From the NCBI GenBank assembly GCA_903813345.2, contig CAIIXF020000003.1, positions 13,222,931-13,286,930 on the forward strand: a stretch of DNA of 64,000 nucleotides, written 5' to 3'. The notes under the pieces were generated by a model, which was not told where the DNA came from, did not search any database, and saw nothing but the letters and a program-made list of their open reading frames with translations. Source of the stretch: Owenia fusiformis. Its lineage: Eukaryota > Annelida > Polychaeta > Sabellida > Oweniidae. The position numbers were made by a program, and so were the translations under genes. Shown here piece by piece: positions 13,001 to 24,032 of the stretch. Each line of letters starts with the position of its first letter. Within the stretch, counting starts at the first letter, position 1.

Positions 13001-16000
13001 TAGTATTATCATACTATTCTATTAACAAATTAGGCTTCTTGACCTCATACAAGATGGGAAATCATGGGTGTATTTACGACGACGGAACAGATGCAGACGT
13101 GTCTGTTTGATTTATACGAAACTTGGTGTACTCACTTGTCCAAAATTCCATGGTTTTGGTCGTATGTTCTTTGCTGTCCCAGAATAGATCTTACCAGAAT
13201 CGTTGAGCACATATTCTCTGCGTAGATTTTCGTCATCAAGGAACACGAGGTCATCTGGAATAGTACACTTATCAATAGAGTGTCATAATTACGACATTGG
13301 TCTAATTTTATGACATGATGTCGTAAACCATCACTTGTTTGTGTGCATGTTATACTGTATGTGATTTTATGTTTGGTACATAACTGCAGTATTTAAAATA
13401 TAACTAGTGTGAACTAGTAAACATTATGAAGTAAAAGCCACTTTGTTGAAAAATTCTTTAAATTCAGTAGTTGCCTTGTCGTTCTTTGTAGTCAAAAAGT
13501 GTTTGGAAACACATCTCATTATCTCACAACTTGGACTTCAAAATGACTAATGGAGAGAATGACTTTTTAAGACATATTGAACTACCAAGAAATATCAAGC
13601 CCTGTTCAATGATTATATCAGTTGCTGAAACGGTCATAATTAAAAGGAGAAAATCATTTACATCGTCATCAAACGCCAAGTCAAAAGACTGAGTGTTGGG
13701 ATGACATACTGGGACATACTCACCCGGGCACCAAGGGTTGAAGAGCATGTATATTGGATCTTCATGTGTGTAACGATACTTCTTCTTGCTGTCGGAGTCT
13801 TTGAATATGGAATCAATCTTGAATTGCCATTTTCCAATAGGGATATCAGGTGGGGTGAAGATAGTCATTACAATCTCTTTGTCCTTCTTAGATTTCACTT
13901 TAGCGCCCCATTGTTTTGGCTTGTCCGCGTCGGAGAGGGTTAGGGTGATGGATGTACCTTTGCTCACTAGAGGTCTTTTACCTGTCATGAAATCACGTAT
14001 ATAAATAAAACATCGACTGGAGGCGGGTTGTAAAGTTTGTCAAATTTAGTTTAATATAGATTTCAACATGATTTATATGCAATACTAAATTGCAGAATGC
14101 AGATGTTCAAGTGATAGGCATGCGCCACAAACATAAACCGAAAGCTTCCTTACCTATTTCAAATATCAAATTAAGGTCGTCTTTCTCTTTCGAAAATTCC
14201 CTATCGAACTCGACCTCGATATCAAAGGATTGCCCTCTCCTGACAACCAACTGGGATTTCATGTATTTATCTCCTTTCATGACATCCGTGATCTCAAACT
14301 TGTCGGTATGATGTGCTTTGACATTTTCAGCAATGTTAAAGTTGACTTTCTGTACTCTTAAGACTTCCTTGTCCGCTTCGGGAATGTCTGAAATTCACAA
14401 AATCACAATAATTATTATCACTATTAGTTGTAATTTTCATATATTGTTTATTCAACTATTGATCCTGGATATAGATTGCATGATTCACATATACTGTCAC
14501 ATTCAAATTATAATGCGATGCGACTTTTTTATATTTTTAGATAATTTACGAGGTTACATCAAGAATCATTGTGGGAGTGTTTTTAAATGAAAATAGATGG
14601 CGTACGTATATATCTAATCAACATTCATGGAGCCCCCTTTCCATCACCAATAAACCGTTGACTTATGTTTTACATTTTGACATTAGACATAATAAAAAAA
14701 ATATTTTAGATTTGACATGTGACCTAACGTTGGTGGTCGAACGGGCTAAATACGTGTCATCCCATTCACACATGGTTCCAAAATGTTATCTATATATTCC
14801 CGACATCGTATAAGCAAGTTGTCAGACAGCTCTTCCAATCGAATTTACATGATAGGGTAATAATAATTATCGGTATTAATTATATGTCGTAATTATATGT
14901 CGTAATTATTTATCAAATTGCTCTCCTGGCACATTTAGACCCTGGAATCATTTGACATCATCAATTTCACATCATCGCATATTATGTTCTATGTTTCCCC
15001 AGTTGTTTTTTTATAATAGAGGTTGGGTTATCAAAATGATTAATGTCGAGCTATGCAACAGGTCTTGCTGCTAACTGCTCATGGATATCATTCTAAATAC
15101 CAACCGGCATGTACGGTTTGTATGTAATAAATATCACTGAGAACGTACACAAACAACATACAGTTTTTAATACATCCTTCAGCAAGCGTTTGCAATGATG
15201 CAGTGATGAGGTCACAACAGTCTCTAACTAGCGTCTAGACGTAGTTATGAGTACAAGCAAACATAAAAAGGGAGTGGGCATCACTTTTACAGCCCATGTA
15301 ATCACATCAATATATTTACCAAGAACACATGGGTGCTGTAAGATGCTACCAAGAACGAATGTATCCGTGAAGTAGCATGTAATTATATGGCATCATACTA
15401 CGAGTACATGTTACATTCATCATATTTTAGTAATTTAGGCCGGAGTATCGGAAAATGACTGGGAAAAGCAATTTATATGGGAATAAACAAACCGATGCTG
15501 TAAATGTGCAAAACATCCTTAAATCTCTGACAATAATTTTCTTGAACCAGAAGAAGATTTTACACCTTTTAAACATATCCATAGAAGATTAGAAAATTGG
15601 CGTTATTAATGATTATACATGTACATGCCCTACTTATAATTTAATCATTGTAAACAATTGAGAATCATGTCCTTTGAAAGGATGACCAAACTATTTAAAT
15701 TAGTATATTTCCTCTCTCGACCCTCTCATATGAATCAATAGGCCCACCTCTGCCTCCATAAACTCCCATATTATCATTCATTTGGTAAAGCATTCATTTA
15801 CTATGTACATGTATCAATCACATCCCTTTATACGATCAATTACTTAACAACAATCGTGAGTGAATGCATACCTAATTAACAGTTGTTGTCATCAGAATGC
15901 TAATGACTTTTGATCTTTAGCTGTTATTATACAGGCCTTTTCAATATATTTTTAGTTTTTTTGTAAATGACCGCATGACACCAATACTTCTATAAACAGA

Positions 16001-16802
16001 CAGAAGGAGCTCCGTGAATGAATTGTTATTTAAATCGATATACGTCCCATTAAACAACGAGTATGGCTATAGTTTATATTGCTTTCAATATTAAAATCGA
16101 TTGAAAAAAACATCTAGAGAAGATCGCGAATTACGTTTTACCATAGACCCGCCGATGTAATTGAAAGTTGTGTTGAACATAACGTAAATGCCATCTACAC
16201 ATGTAAGTGATTATCTTCAAGCTGAATTACAGTTTTCTTCTTATACCTTGAATGATTTATACTCAGAGTGATCTGTGATTTATGGTATAAAGTGATTGAA
16301 GACTAGGTTCTCGGGATGATTTCCGTTAAATCGTTGGTGATACGGCCAAAGAAATATGAAAAATCGATTGTAAAGCACTCTCTACATAAAAAGTGCCATT
16401 TAAAGATTAATCGTCGATACTTGCAATCCGAAAGCTCCTAAATATCACGTTCCAGCCAATTATATTGAACATTTGATGCCGCATACCCATCATTTTATTG
16501 ATATGACTAGTGTTAACCATTAGATCACGTCGTTTAACATTGCGCAATGAGATCTTACCATCGACTGGTTTATAACTAACAATGCCATCATCGGTCAATG
16601 GCTTCGAATCGTTAACTCTCCCACTTGCATGCCTGGCATAATATTCCTCCGGTTGTGTCGGTTTTCTATCCGCAATGTTTCTGTGGGCACCTTCTACTCC
16701 ATTTGCCACAGCCTCAGCCGGTACAGTGCCATCAGTTGGTTTATATGGCACGTTGTCATCCGGTTTAGCGTCAGCGGATTTTCCTGCACAGTTATTCCCC
16801 AT
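6875..16802 (-). CDS. TGM: Transglutaminase (protein-glutamine gamma-glutamyltransferase), 14 exons in the isoform using the nearest first exon
   Basis: The enzyme forms Ca2+-dependent isopeptide bonds between Gln and Lys side chains. Joining 14 exons gives 2370 nt, 789 residues plus stop, with every junction in phase. Domain order: variable N-terminus (1-81), Transglut_N beta-sandwich (about 82-230, with HHTDKFE and LVVRRGQ), catalytic core (about 231-560) and two C-terminal beta-barrels (about 575-789). The triad is Cys370 in YGQCWVF, His429 in NFHVWND and Asp452 in QAIDATPQE. The spacing of 59 and 82 residues is close to the 58 and 81 of vertebrate TG2. Ca2+-site segments FAEVNAD and YKYPE are present. 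The length fits invertebrate enzymes of 750-790 residues. No disabling change was seen, so the gene looks functional. Two further candidate first exons lie 13-18 kb upstream. Identity as a transglutaminase is very secure; orthology to a particular vertebrate paralog is not claimed. Confidence 0.95.
7330..7627 (-). CDS. TGM: Transglutaminase exon 13
   Basis: The exon is bounded by ttttttacag and GC|GTAAGT. It encodes most of the second C-terminal barrel, including [20 protein letters not shown], which matches the family consensus 'NPLP..L..C.FTVEG.GL'. Confidence 0.94.
8353..8551 (-). CDS. TGM: Transglutaminase exon 12
   Basis: The exon is bounded by tttgcag and CTG|GTATGT. It encodes the first C-terminal barrel ([21 protein letters not shown]). 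It starts in phase 0 and ends on the first base of a Glu codon completed by exon 13. Confidence 0.93.
9006..9650. repeat. Inverted-repeat element in a transglutaminase intron
   Basis: Arm 9006-9228 is the reverse complement of 9367-9650. Shared blocks include ggttaac(a/c)(t/a)tgtctcaaaa, tttatcatctc and aaaatccaacatatg. The right arm carries extra bases around 9405-9480, including a gcggtggtcaaaag string that recurs near 10196. Arm divergence suggests an old foldback element. Confidence 0.65.
10564..10646 (-). CDS. TGM: Transglutaminase exon 11
   Basis: This 83-bp exon lies between ttttag and CAG|GTAACT. It encodes the linker between the core and first C-terminal barrel ([16 protein letters not shown]...YDIKDQ). 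It is too short to stand out as an open frame but is fixed by phase on both sides. Confidence 0.88.
10950..11056 (-). CDS. TGM: Transglutaminase exon 10
   Basis: The exon lies between ttaaag and AAA|GTAAGC. It encodes VGKSISTK and [10 protein letters not shown], the conserved 'ISTK...DIT..YKYPE' Ca2+-site segment at the end of the core. A longer open frame overlaps it in another frame; the splice phase and motif decide for this reading. Confidence 0.92.
11326..11485 (-). CDS. TGM: Transglutaminase exon 9
   Basis: The exon lies between atggtag and CCA|GTAAGT. It encodes [14 protein letters not shown] and [12 protein letters not shown], matching the family motif 'CGP.....I..G......F.FAEVNAD...W' that contributes Ca2+ ligands. 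Confidence 0.94.
11735..11838 (-). CDS. TGM: Transglutaminase exon 8, catalytic His and Asp
   Basis: The exon lies between tctgcag and ACG|GTGAGT. It encodes [18 protein letters not shown] and [16 protein letters not shown]. His429 and Asp452 of the catalytic triad are both intact. Confidence 0.96.
11980..12118 (-). CDS. TGM: Transglutaminase exon 7
   Basis: The exon lies between tttacag and ATG|GTAAGA. It encodes [20 protein letters not shown] and EEYNSDSVW, the conserved core segment between the catalytic Cys and His. Confidence 0.95.
12247..12421 (-). CDS. TGM: Transglutaminase exon 6, catalytic Cys
   Basis: The exon lies between tatttcag and CAA|GTAGGT. It encodes [16 protein letters not shown] and [14 protein letters not shown] with the active-site Cys370. 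The flanking Trp-Val-Phe is also intact. Confidence 0.97.
12668..12775 (-). CDS. TGM: Transglutaminase exon 5
   Basis: This exon of exactly 36 codons lies between tgtttag and ATG|GTAAGC. It encodes [17 protein letters not shown] and VSRKISAM, matching the helix that follows 'PWNFGQFED' and the 'V(G/S)R.(V/I)SA(M/L)' segment. Confidence 0.92.
13136..13254 (-). CDS. TGM: Transglutaminase exon 4
   Basis: The exon lies between attccag and CAA|GTGAGT. It encodes [19 protein letters not shown] and RPKPWNFGQ, the strongly conserved start of the catalytic core. Confidence 0.94.
13724..13981 (-). CDS. TGM: Transglutaminase exon 3
   Basis: The exon lies between catgacag and CGG|GTGAGT. It encodes the rest of the N-terminal beta-sandwich, including [10 protein letters not shown] and [10 protein letters not shown], the latter equal to the family motif 'LFN.WCP'. 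Confidence 0.93.
14154..14387 (-). CDS. TGM: Transglutaminase exon 2, first common exon
   Basis: The exon lies between atttcag and TAG|GTAAGG. It encodes the start of the Transglut_N domain: [19 protein letters not shown] and [19 protein letters not shown]. It begins with two bases (AC) of a codon whose first base comes from the upstream exon. All three candidate first exons supply G, giving Asp. Confidence 0.93.
14388..16558 (-). other. Intron between transglutaminase exon 2 and first exon 1a
   Basis: I found no conserved coding segment in these 2.2 kb. There are short direct duplications such as atatgtcgtaattat (near 14882) and several TACATGTA octamers, but no clear mobile element. Confidence 0.6.
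16559..16802 (-). CDS. TGM: Transglutaminase first exon 1a (MGNNC N-terminus)
   Basis: The exon encodes 81 residues plus one base and ends GATG|GTAAGA, giving phase 1 and Asp on joining exon 2. I chose the ATG at 16802 because the upstream in-frame start would be TTG, and because MGNNCAG leaves Gly2 exposed with Cys5 close by, the pattern of N-myristoylated and S-palmitoylated proteins. The rest is hydrophilic, Pro/Lys/Asp-rich, with the short motif (S/P)YKP(T/V)DG occurring twice. This is the shortest route to exon 2. A TATTTAA-like element lies some 45 bp upstream. Acylation is inferred from sequence only. Confidence 0.8.
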
Positions 16803-18557
16803 ATTTGAATACAATTGTTAATTTAACTTTCTTGGGTAGTTTAAATAGCCACTATTGCACACTTTGGATCATGTTGAAGTGTCCCTCTCCGTATACAAAA
16901 CATCCCACGACGTGTGTTTATTAGGAAGTGTTTTACATCGACGCTGCAACCTTTCTGTATATTGACTTATATGCAATAAAAATATGAGTCAAATAAAGTG
17001 TCAGTAATTCTCATTTAATACATATCAAAGGAAGCACGTTTTGTGAAGATCTCAAATCCGATATCATGCTCCATATGAGCTTAATTAAGGTCATATCCTA
17101 TGTGGCGATGTATATCATATTTATCCTTCAGCAATTGCTAATTTATTGAATGCAGACATACGGCGGAGTTCTAAGCCTATGGTATTTAATTACAGGTCAT
17201 ATTAATTCAATATACAACAGTGCAGTCGTTTTAACAACAACACGATGAGCGATTTTCCAATAACTGTTTTAACTGAATTTACTGATCGTACTTGTGCATT
17301 TAATACACGAGCCTCGTCCGCATGAAGACTCTCTCAAGTCCAAGCAACCTATGTGCATTTAAAGTACTTTTGAATTACTGTACTAAAATGTCTTCCAATA
17401 TCCTTTCTAAAAAATCTATTGCTCAATGAATAAGTTCATTCTAATTTGCTACAGAATTAATGAGTTCTTAAACTGGAATATCCCGTCGATAATTCACTTC
17501 TTTTACTTCTTCATAAATCCAATAGAAAAATGTGGAAAAACGATTGCATTGAGTGTCTCGTCTAATTGCATTCGCGTCGTCTCCGTCGTCAGAATCTATA
17601 TCTTAATAGCACATTCGTGGACCTGTGAAGTGCACACTGTTTCACCCGTTGCGACATCTTCTATGTGACGAAACCTTAAAGTCACATTTATCAGCCGGTG
17701 GATCCATACACAAGGTTGTTTACCGAGTCGTCATGTTTCAATATACAATGTAGTAGTCTATTCAAAACTGTCGTTTAATCATTATTAATACAACCTGTCC
17801 CTGTAATAACGCAGGCACAAATGTTGATTTATTTTCTTAACTGTTTGATATATCTGAAAACATGATACGGATTGTGTACTTTATTAGATACGATGGGATA
17901 ATATTTAAGTGTTGTTTAGACGCAGAAATGTAACAATGCCTGATTCACGAACATACTCCACATGAAAGTGGCACCAAGGTTTAAAGCCCCCATATAAATT
18001 TAAATCACTTTTGGCTTATATTGTAGTCTTATGCAGTGTTATCAAAGTGGGATATGAGAAACTCATCTTTTTCATTTCAAAAGGTGTTTTTTAAGGACTT
18101 TTTGTTCGAAAATGATATACTCAATAAATCATTGGTCTATTTTTAAAGTTTAGGACATATAGAAAAGACAGATATCGAAAAAAAAATTTCAGTTTTTCAG
18201 AAAAGTTTTGCCATCTGAGTGTCTGTGATGATGCCATGATGAGGTCACTTAGGTTGCAAAATTTTTGATGTGCTAAAACATTGAATTGGCACATTTTGTT
18301 TTTGAAATAGTGTGTCCTTTGTTCAATCTTTGCATTGGTGTTTAAAAGATAATGTTTTGCACTGTTTAGTGGAGTATTTGATGAATAAAATATTTCAACT
18401 TTTAATTGAAAAATGGCGTAAAATATTTGAAATATGAAAAACTAACAATTTTTTCATAAATCTCTAAAATAACTTTTAAAGTCATGACAAATAGTAAAAT
18501 GAATGATAAAACATATTTTCAAACTTCACATGGGGACTTTAAAGAATATAAAATGTT
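16803..18557. other. Upstream flank of exon 1a; no gene seen
   Basis: This probably contains the promoter for exon 1a transcripts, but no strong element can be assigned beyond the TATTTAA-like string near 16846. Several short forward and reverse open frames are unlike any family. Confidence 0.45.
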
Positions 18558-19290
18558 ACGGGCCAAGATTAGAAGTATACGTTGTGCAATCTAAGAAGTA
18601 TATGTTGCACAATCTAAGAAGCATACTTTGCACAATCTAAGAAGTATATGTTGCATAACGTAAGAAGTATACGTTGCACAACCTATGGAGTATATGTTGC
18701 ACAACCTGAGAAGTATATAGTGGACAATTAAAGAGGTATATATGTTGCACAACCTGAGAAGTATGTGTTGCACAATCAAAGAAATATATGTTGCAAAACC
18801 TGGGAAATATATGTTGCACAACCTAAGAAGTATAATTTGCACAACCTAAGCAGTATATGCTGGACAACATGATAAGTATATGTTGCACAACCTAAGAAGT
18901 ATATGTTGCATAGCATAAGAAGTATGTCTCATAACCTGAGAAGTTATACAGTATGTGCCACAATCTAAGAAGTATATTTCACAACCTAAGAAGTATATGT
19001 TGCACAACCTAGAAATCTACTTTGCACAAACTAGGAAGTGTATGATGAACAACCTAAGAAGTATACTCCGCACAAACTAAGAACTATATGTTGCACAACC
19101 TAAGAAGTACATGCTGGACAACCTAAGAAATATATGTCGCACAATCTAAGAAATATATGTTGCACAACCTAAAAATAAATGTTGCCCAGCTTAAGAAGTA
19201 TATGCTGCACAATCTAAGAAGTATGTGTTGAACAACCTAAGAAGCATTTGTTGCAAAAATTATGAAGTATATGTAGTTAAACCTAAAATT
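18558..19290. repeat. 23-bp minisatellite array, about 30 units
   Basis: The unit is approximately gttgcacaacctaagaagtat plus two bases. Successive units start at 18581, 18604, 18627, 18650 and 18673, a strict 23-bp period that later drifts through small indels near 18930-18980. Units vary at a few positions (caatc/caacc, tatgttg/tactttg), so the array is not freshly amplified. Since 23 is not a multiple of 3, open frames through it are by-products. It lies in the intron between exons 1a and 1b. Confidence 0.95.
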
Positions 19291-19989
19291 TCCATGAATA
19301 AGCAGGAGTTAAACCTAAGGTTAGCTATGGGTGGTTACACAGCAGGTTTGTTTGCTTTATTACAAAACATTTTGACAACAAAAATCGTAACGAAGGATTT
19401 TTGGGGCGCATTTTGCTGTGTATCAAGCCTTTCCACCAACTAACATACCTATTCAGAACATACGGGTGATTATTTAAAGTTATATGAGCCTGGCTATAGG
19501 AAAACTGGTCCTATCACAAAAATTTTAATTGAAATGTGCTACAGAGCCAAAAATGTGCCCACGATTAAGAGGAAAATGTGCTAGATTCAGATCCGACTTT
19601 TTAGTCTATATATGCAAGGAAAAATTGTATAAATTGTTAAACAAAAAATCAGAATATTGAAAAAATCTGTGACAAGACCCCTTTTCCTATGGCCTTGCTC
19701 ATATTATGAACAAGTCAACGTGTGTTGCGTGGGCTGTAAAGAGGCACTAGTGTAGCTTTGCAACATTATGACATTGTGTCATGTATTGTTACAAAGCAAA
19801 AGAACGTGATACTTGGTATACGCTGTTCAGGTATGTCACGGTGTCATCGTTCTCAATCCCTAGTGTAATTAACTAAAGATGTTAGGTCAAAATGCACGCA
19901 TTCCATATCCATTGATGTACATATTTTGATGTATAATAGTGAATGTGCCATATGGATCATTATGATAAACCATGACATCTCATTTCTTC
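19291..19989. other. Spacer between minisatellite and LINE
   Basis: No gene or repeat family was recognised. This is probably ordinary intron sequence flanking the LINE insertion. Confidence 0.5.
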
Positions 19990-22900
19990 TCAGCCCTGAG
20001 ATGTTTCAGGTGAAACAGAAAGTAAATGTCAATGGGTAGATGAAGGAGAAAAGCCAACAAGATACTTCCTAAATCTTGAAAAACACAATTACATAAACAA
20101 AACCATGACAGCCATTGAAGATGAAGAAGGCGTCCTAATAACAGACCAAAAACAAATAAGTGAAGAACAAGCAAAGTTTTACAGTGAATTATATAAAACA
20201 AGAATTGTAGAAACAACTAAATTTGATAAAGACTTTTTCCCAAAAGGAGAAAACCTGGAACTAAACAAAGATGAAAAACAAAATTGTGAAGGGCATATAA
20301 CAGCAGATGAATGCAGAAAACAAATTTCAAACCTCAAGAACAACAAAACCCCAGGAAGCGATGGACTCTCCAGTGAATTTTATAAAACATTTGTAGATGA
20401 CATCATAGACCCAATGTGTGCAAGCTTCAACTACTCAAAAAATAACAAAGACATGACGATAGAACAAAAAAGAGGAATAATTACTCTAATACCCAAAAAA
20501 GGTAAAGATCCAAACAAAATAAAGAACTGGAGACCCATAACCCTACTTAACAACGACTACAAAATAATGACAAAGGCCATAGCAGAACGCATTAAAAAAG
20601 TTCTTTACAAACTTATCAACGTAGACCAGACAGGATTTATATCAAACAGATACATAGGTGAGAACATAAGACTATCACTAGATGTAATGGAACACTTGAC
20701 TCAACAAGGAAAGAATGGCATTATGGCAACTATCGACTTCCAAAAGGCATTCGACTCATTGGAGTGGAAATTCATCTATAAAACCTTGAAGTATTTTAAT
20801 TTTGGCACAGACTTAATAGCCTGGGTTGAAACTTTCTACAATGGAATAAACAGCACTATAATAAACAATGGCTTCACATCCAGGTACTTCAACCTTGAAA
20901 GAGGTGTACGACAAGGCTGCCCATTGAGTCCTTACATATTCATCCTATGTGCAGAAGTTCTTAGCAATGCTACACGGAAGACAGACAAAATAAAAGGTAT
21001 CAATCTAACAGAAAACGAAGAACTCAGAATCTCGCAATATGCAGATGATACCTGCTTGTTCCTTAAAGACGCCTCATATTTAGAAAATGCACTAGATCTT
21101 TTTAATAAATTTGAGATGATATCAGGACTTAAAATCAATAAAGAAAAGACAACAGTAGTAACCATTGGAAAAGACAACCAGATAAACAAACAAAAGACAC
21201 AGAGAATATGCACAAATATTGGAGTGAATCTAGAAGAAAAGGAGATTAACCTCCTAGGCTTAACAATACCGATAGATGGAAGAAACATAGAAGAAATCAA
21301 CTATAGCAAACCAATCAGGACTATACTAAGATTAGCACAAATATGGAAGCAAAGAAATCTATCCCTGATGGGTAAAATCGTGGTTATAAAGTCACTACTT
21401 TTATCACAGTTAACATATCCAATGTCAGTGTTAAAAGCACCAACAGCTGAAATGACCAAAGAACTAGAAAGAATACTATTTGATTTTATATGGGACGGAA
21501 AACCGGACAAAATAGCAAGAAAAACATTAAGAGGGGGAATACCTTATGGAGGTCTTGAAATGACGCATATTCCATCACTTGCTAATAAATTAAAACTCAA
21601 ATGGATTAAAAAATTAACGGACGACAACATAAAAAGTAAGTGGAAAATACTCTGGCAACAGCAGTTTGAAGATATCAGAGAACATGCATGGGAATACAAC
21701 CTCAGAGAAATCAATCCGATGATTGCCAGCAACATCAAACTTACAGCAGCAAGGGACGTATACAATGCATGGTGTGCAATACATTATAAGGAGTACAAGG
21801 ACATCCATACACCCGAAAACCAGATAATTTGGAACAATAGACATGTACAAAATAGAAGAGAGACCTTATATATAGAGGGGTGGAAATCCAAAGGGATAAT
21901 ATATATCAAACAGTTGTATGAGGACAATCAATTAATCCCGTACCAAGCACTGAAAAGGAAATTTGATTTAATAAACACAACATTCATTCAATGGTACCAC
22001 ATCATACACAGCATACCAGCTGAATGGAGAAACCAAATAAAAACACCGAGAAGGCCAGAGACAGAAACTGATGTGAAAGAAAAATCCATTTCTATAAAGG
22101 AACTACAATCAATGACGAATAAGGATACATATAACATACTAATAAAAAGCCACACTGAAGAACCAATAAAACAACAACAACTATGGGAAAAGGCGATAGA
22201 CAACACAAATATAAACTGGAAAAGCAACTACTGTAGAATATACATAACAACAAAGGAAACAAAACTGAGATATTTCCAATATAGAATATTACTTCGAACA
22301 ATATTTTTCAACAAAATGCTACACAATATGAAAATCAAAACAAGCCCACAATGTGAATTGTGTAAAGAAGACAAACAGGATACCATCGAACATGGACTAT
22401 ACGAATGTATAGCTGTCAAACCATTCATAGAGATGGTCACCCAACTGTGTCAAATACAAAACCTGACAAGAGCAAAATACTTCCTAGGAGAGAACACCAG
22501 TTTGGAAGAAAACCTGACGCTACTCTTGGTTAAACACTACATCTATCTCAACAAATTAGACAATAAACCACCAAATATGACAGGCCTCAAGAAATATGTT
22601 GAAGCCCAGGAAATCATAAGCAGAAGCAATGCAGAGAAGAATAACAAGTTAGAAGCCCATGACAAAGCATGGAAAACTGCTCAAAAGATATTCAAGCAGT
22701 AAATAAAAACATTGTAGATCCCTTTACAACATATAGTAAACAGCATTAAAATAGGATAGGAAAGCACACCCCTTGCATTGGTTTTACATACACTTTATTC
22801 TTACTCATTCTTTTATCAATCAACAATCAACAACAATTGCAATTTTATTCAACATTCATTTAGTCAACATACATTTACAACATAACTATAAGTGTATTTT

Positions 22901-23021
22901 TTTGTCTACGTAAATTTTATTTATATTATTAATTGCATTACATTTACATGTACATATTTATATTTACATTTACATGTACATAAATAAGAATGAAGGAAAA
23001 AAAAAAAAAAAAAAAAAAAAA
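19990..23021 (+). mobile_element. 5'-truncated L1-clade LINE insertion
   Basis: The element has an L1-type ORF2 missing its endonuclease part, a 3' UTR of about 300 bp rich in tttacatgtaca strings, and a terminal run of about 26 A ending near 23021. L1 similarity begins at SKCQWVDEGEKPTRYFLNLE just after 20000, below an in-frame TGA, so the 5' junction is near 19990-20010 and is approximate. I could not find a convincing target-site duplication. It lies antisense to the transglutaminase, inside its long 5' intron. The unbroken frame and pure poly(A) suggest a recent insertion. Confidence 0.9.
20105..22702 (+). CDS. L1-type ORF2 fragment: reverse transcriptase and C-terminal zinc knuckle
   Basis: The frame is open for 865 codons from the first Met, and about 35 more codons upstream also match L1. 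Reverse-transcriptase blocks occur in order: NWRPITLLN (about 140), IDFQKAFDSLEW with catalytic Asp211, GVRQGCPLSPYIF (about 270) and QYADD with Asp314-Asp315. The C-terminal CCHC knuckle is Cys750, Cys753, His763, Cys768. The family normally encodes about 1250 residues with an apurinic-type endonuclease in front; that domain is missing by 5' truncation. The domain is intact, but the copy has no promoter or endonuclease and cannot be autonomous. Placement in the L1/Tx1 clade rests on motif style. Confidence 0.9.
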   Translation: MTAIEDEEGVLITDQKQISEEQAKFYSELYKTRIVETTKFDKDFFPKGENLELNKDEKQNCEGHITADECRKQISNLKNNKTPGSDGLSSEFYKTFVDDIIDPMCASFNYSKNNKDMTIEQKRGIITLIPKKGKDPNKIKNWRPITLLNNDYKIMTKAIAERIKKVLYKLINVDQTGFISNRYIGENIRLSLDVMEHLTQQGKNGIMATIDFQKAFDSLEWKFIYKTLKYFNFGTDLIAWVETFYNGINSTIINNGFTSRYFNLERGVRQGCPLSPYIFILCAEVLSNATRKTDKIKGINLTENEELRISQYADDTCLFLKDASYLENALDLFNKFEMISGLKINKEKTTVVTIGKDNQINKQKTQRICTNIGVNLEEKEINLLGLTIPIDGRNIEEINYSKPIRTILRLAQIWKQRNLSLMGKIVVIKSLLLSQLTYPMSVLKAPTAEMTKELERILFDFIWDGKPDKIARKTLRGGIPYGGLEMTHIPSLANKLKLKWIKKLTDDNIKSKWKILWQQQFEDIREHAWEYNLREINPMIASNIKLTAARDVYNAWCAIHYKEYKDIHTPENQIIWNNRHVQNRRETLYIEGWKSKGIIYIKQLYEDNQLIPYQALKRKFDLINTTFIQWYHIIHSIPAEWRNQIKTPRRPETETDVKEKSISIKELQSMTNKDTYNILIKSHTEEPIKQQQLWEKAIDNTNINWKSNYCRIYITTKETKLRYFQYRILLRTIFFNKMLHNMKIKTSPQCELCKEDKQDTIEHGLYECIAVKPFIEMVTQLCQIQNLTRAKYFLGENTSLEENLTLLLVKHYIYLNKLDNKPPNMTGLKKYVEAQEIISRSNAEKNNKLEAHDKAWKTAQKIFKQ

Positions 23022-24032
23022 GGTTCTATGAGTATCAGAATGCATGTGGATCATTCAAATTTTCGCTTAGTTAAAAGAGAGCTTCGTCTACACGATGCGC
23101 ATGAAATTAAAGCGTATTGATATTGATACATGTCAGATATGCCATGAAAACATATCATTTATATATAACATAATATGAAGGAGAATCTTGATATGCATGT
23201 GAATAAACAATATATAAGTATCATGAGTTGTTTTTCAAGATATGCATGCCATTACTGAACATCGATACGTAAAACCGTTGATTATTGTGTAAATACTGAG
23301 TGTCATCGAGGGAAATAGAAAAAATATGTTATTTGAAAAGAAAACAGTGCAAGTGGAATCTTCTTTGTACCGACAGCTTCCTACAGGCATTTAAAAGCAC
23401 CCGTCTTTGGTCTTCTATGATCTCTTAGCAGGAACTTTGAATCTTTCAGGAAATTAGTTAATCTATTTCATAACATGTGGTCTTTGTTTGGCCCACCCTG
23501 TATTTATGTATAGATATAAAGGAGGAATTTGGATTTGGCATGAACATTTGCACACAGCATATTTTCCAGCACATATCACTTTTACAAATAACATTACGAT
23601 CAGTGTTAGGGATGGCCCGAACAACCCACACATACATCCACATTAAAATGCCACTCTTGGAGTTATAAAACTTGATCCCAAATAACATTCACAATCGTTC
23701 AAGTACGTAACCAATTTTTCAATTTCCACCCCACAGTATTGTGATAATTCTATGTAAAATAATGATCGACAATCATTGTTAAATATGACTTCTAAGTTAA
23801 TCTTCAATGTGCCTAAAATTATCATATAATATGGGTGTACCTATTTTGATTAACCTATGAAGTTACCAAAGCAAATACTACTGTAAACACAACAAGTGAC
23901 AACTTGCAAGAAAAGAACAGTTTTAATACGTTTTACGAGACTATCTATTAGGATTCCATAGACACAGTATATATGCAAACTGTGAGAAATAGGCTATGTA
24001 TACAGAACCTAAAATATCAGAACTTAGACATG
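23022..24032. other. Intron sequence downstream of the LINE
   Basis: No gene is seen. A mariner-type end, gtttggcccaccctgta, lies at 23486-23502 without a partner. Confidence 0.5.

Noticed and set aside
16803-16814. Upstream start for transglutaminase exon 1a
   Set aside because: The extra four codons would begin with TTG; the first ATG is at 16802 and gives the Met-Gly N-terminus.
18591-18842. Minus-strand open frames of 60-83 codons rich in Leu-Cys-Asn-Ile-Tyr
   Set aside because: They run through the 23-bp minisatellite; the repetitive peptide is a by-product of the repeat.
20932-22440. Several antisense open frames of 69-122 codons
   Set aside because: They are shadows of the L1 reverse-transcriptase frame.
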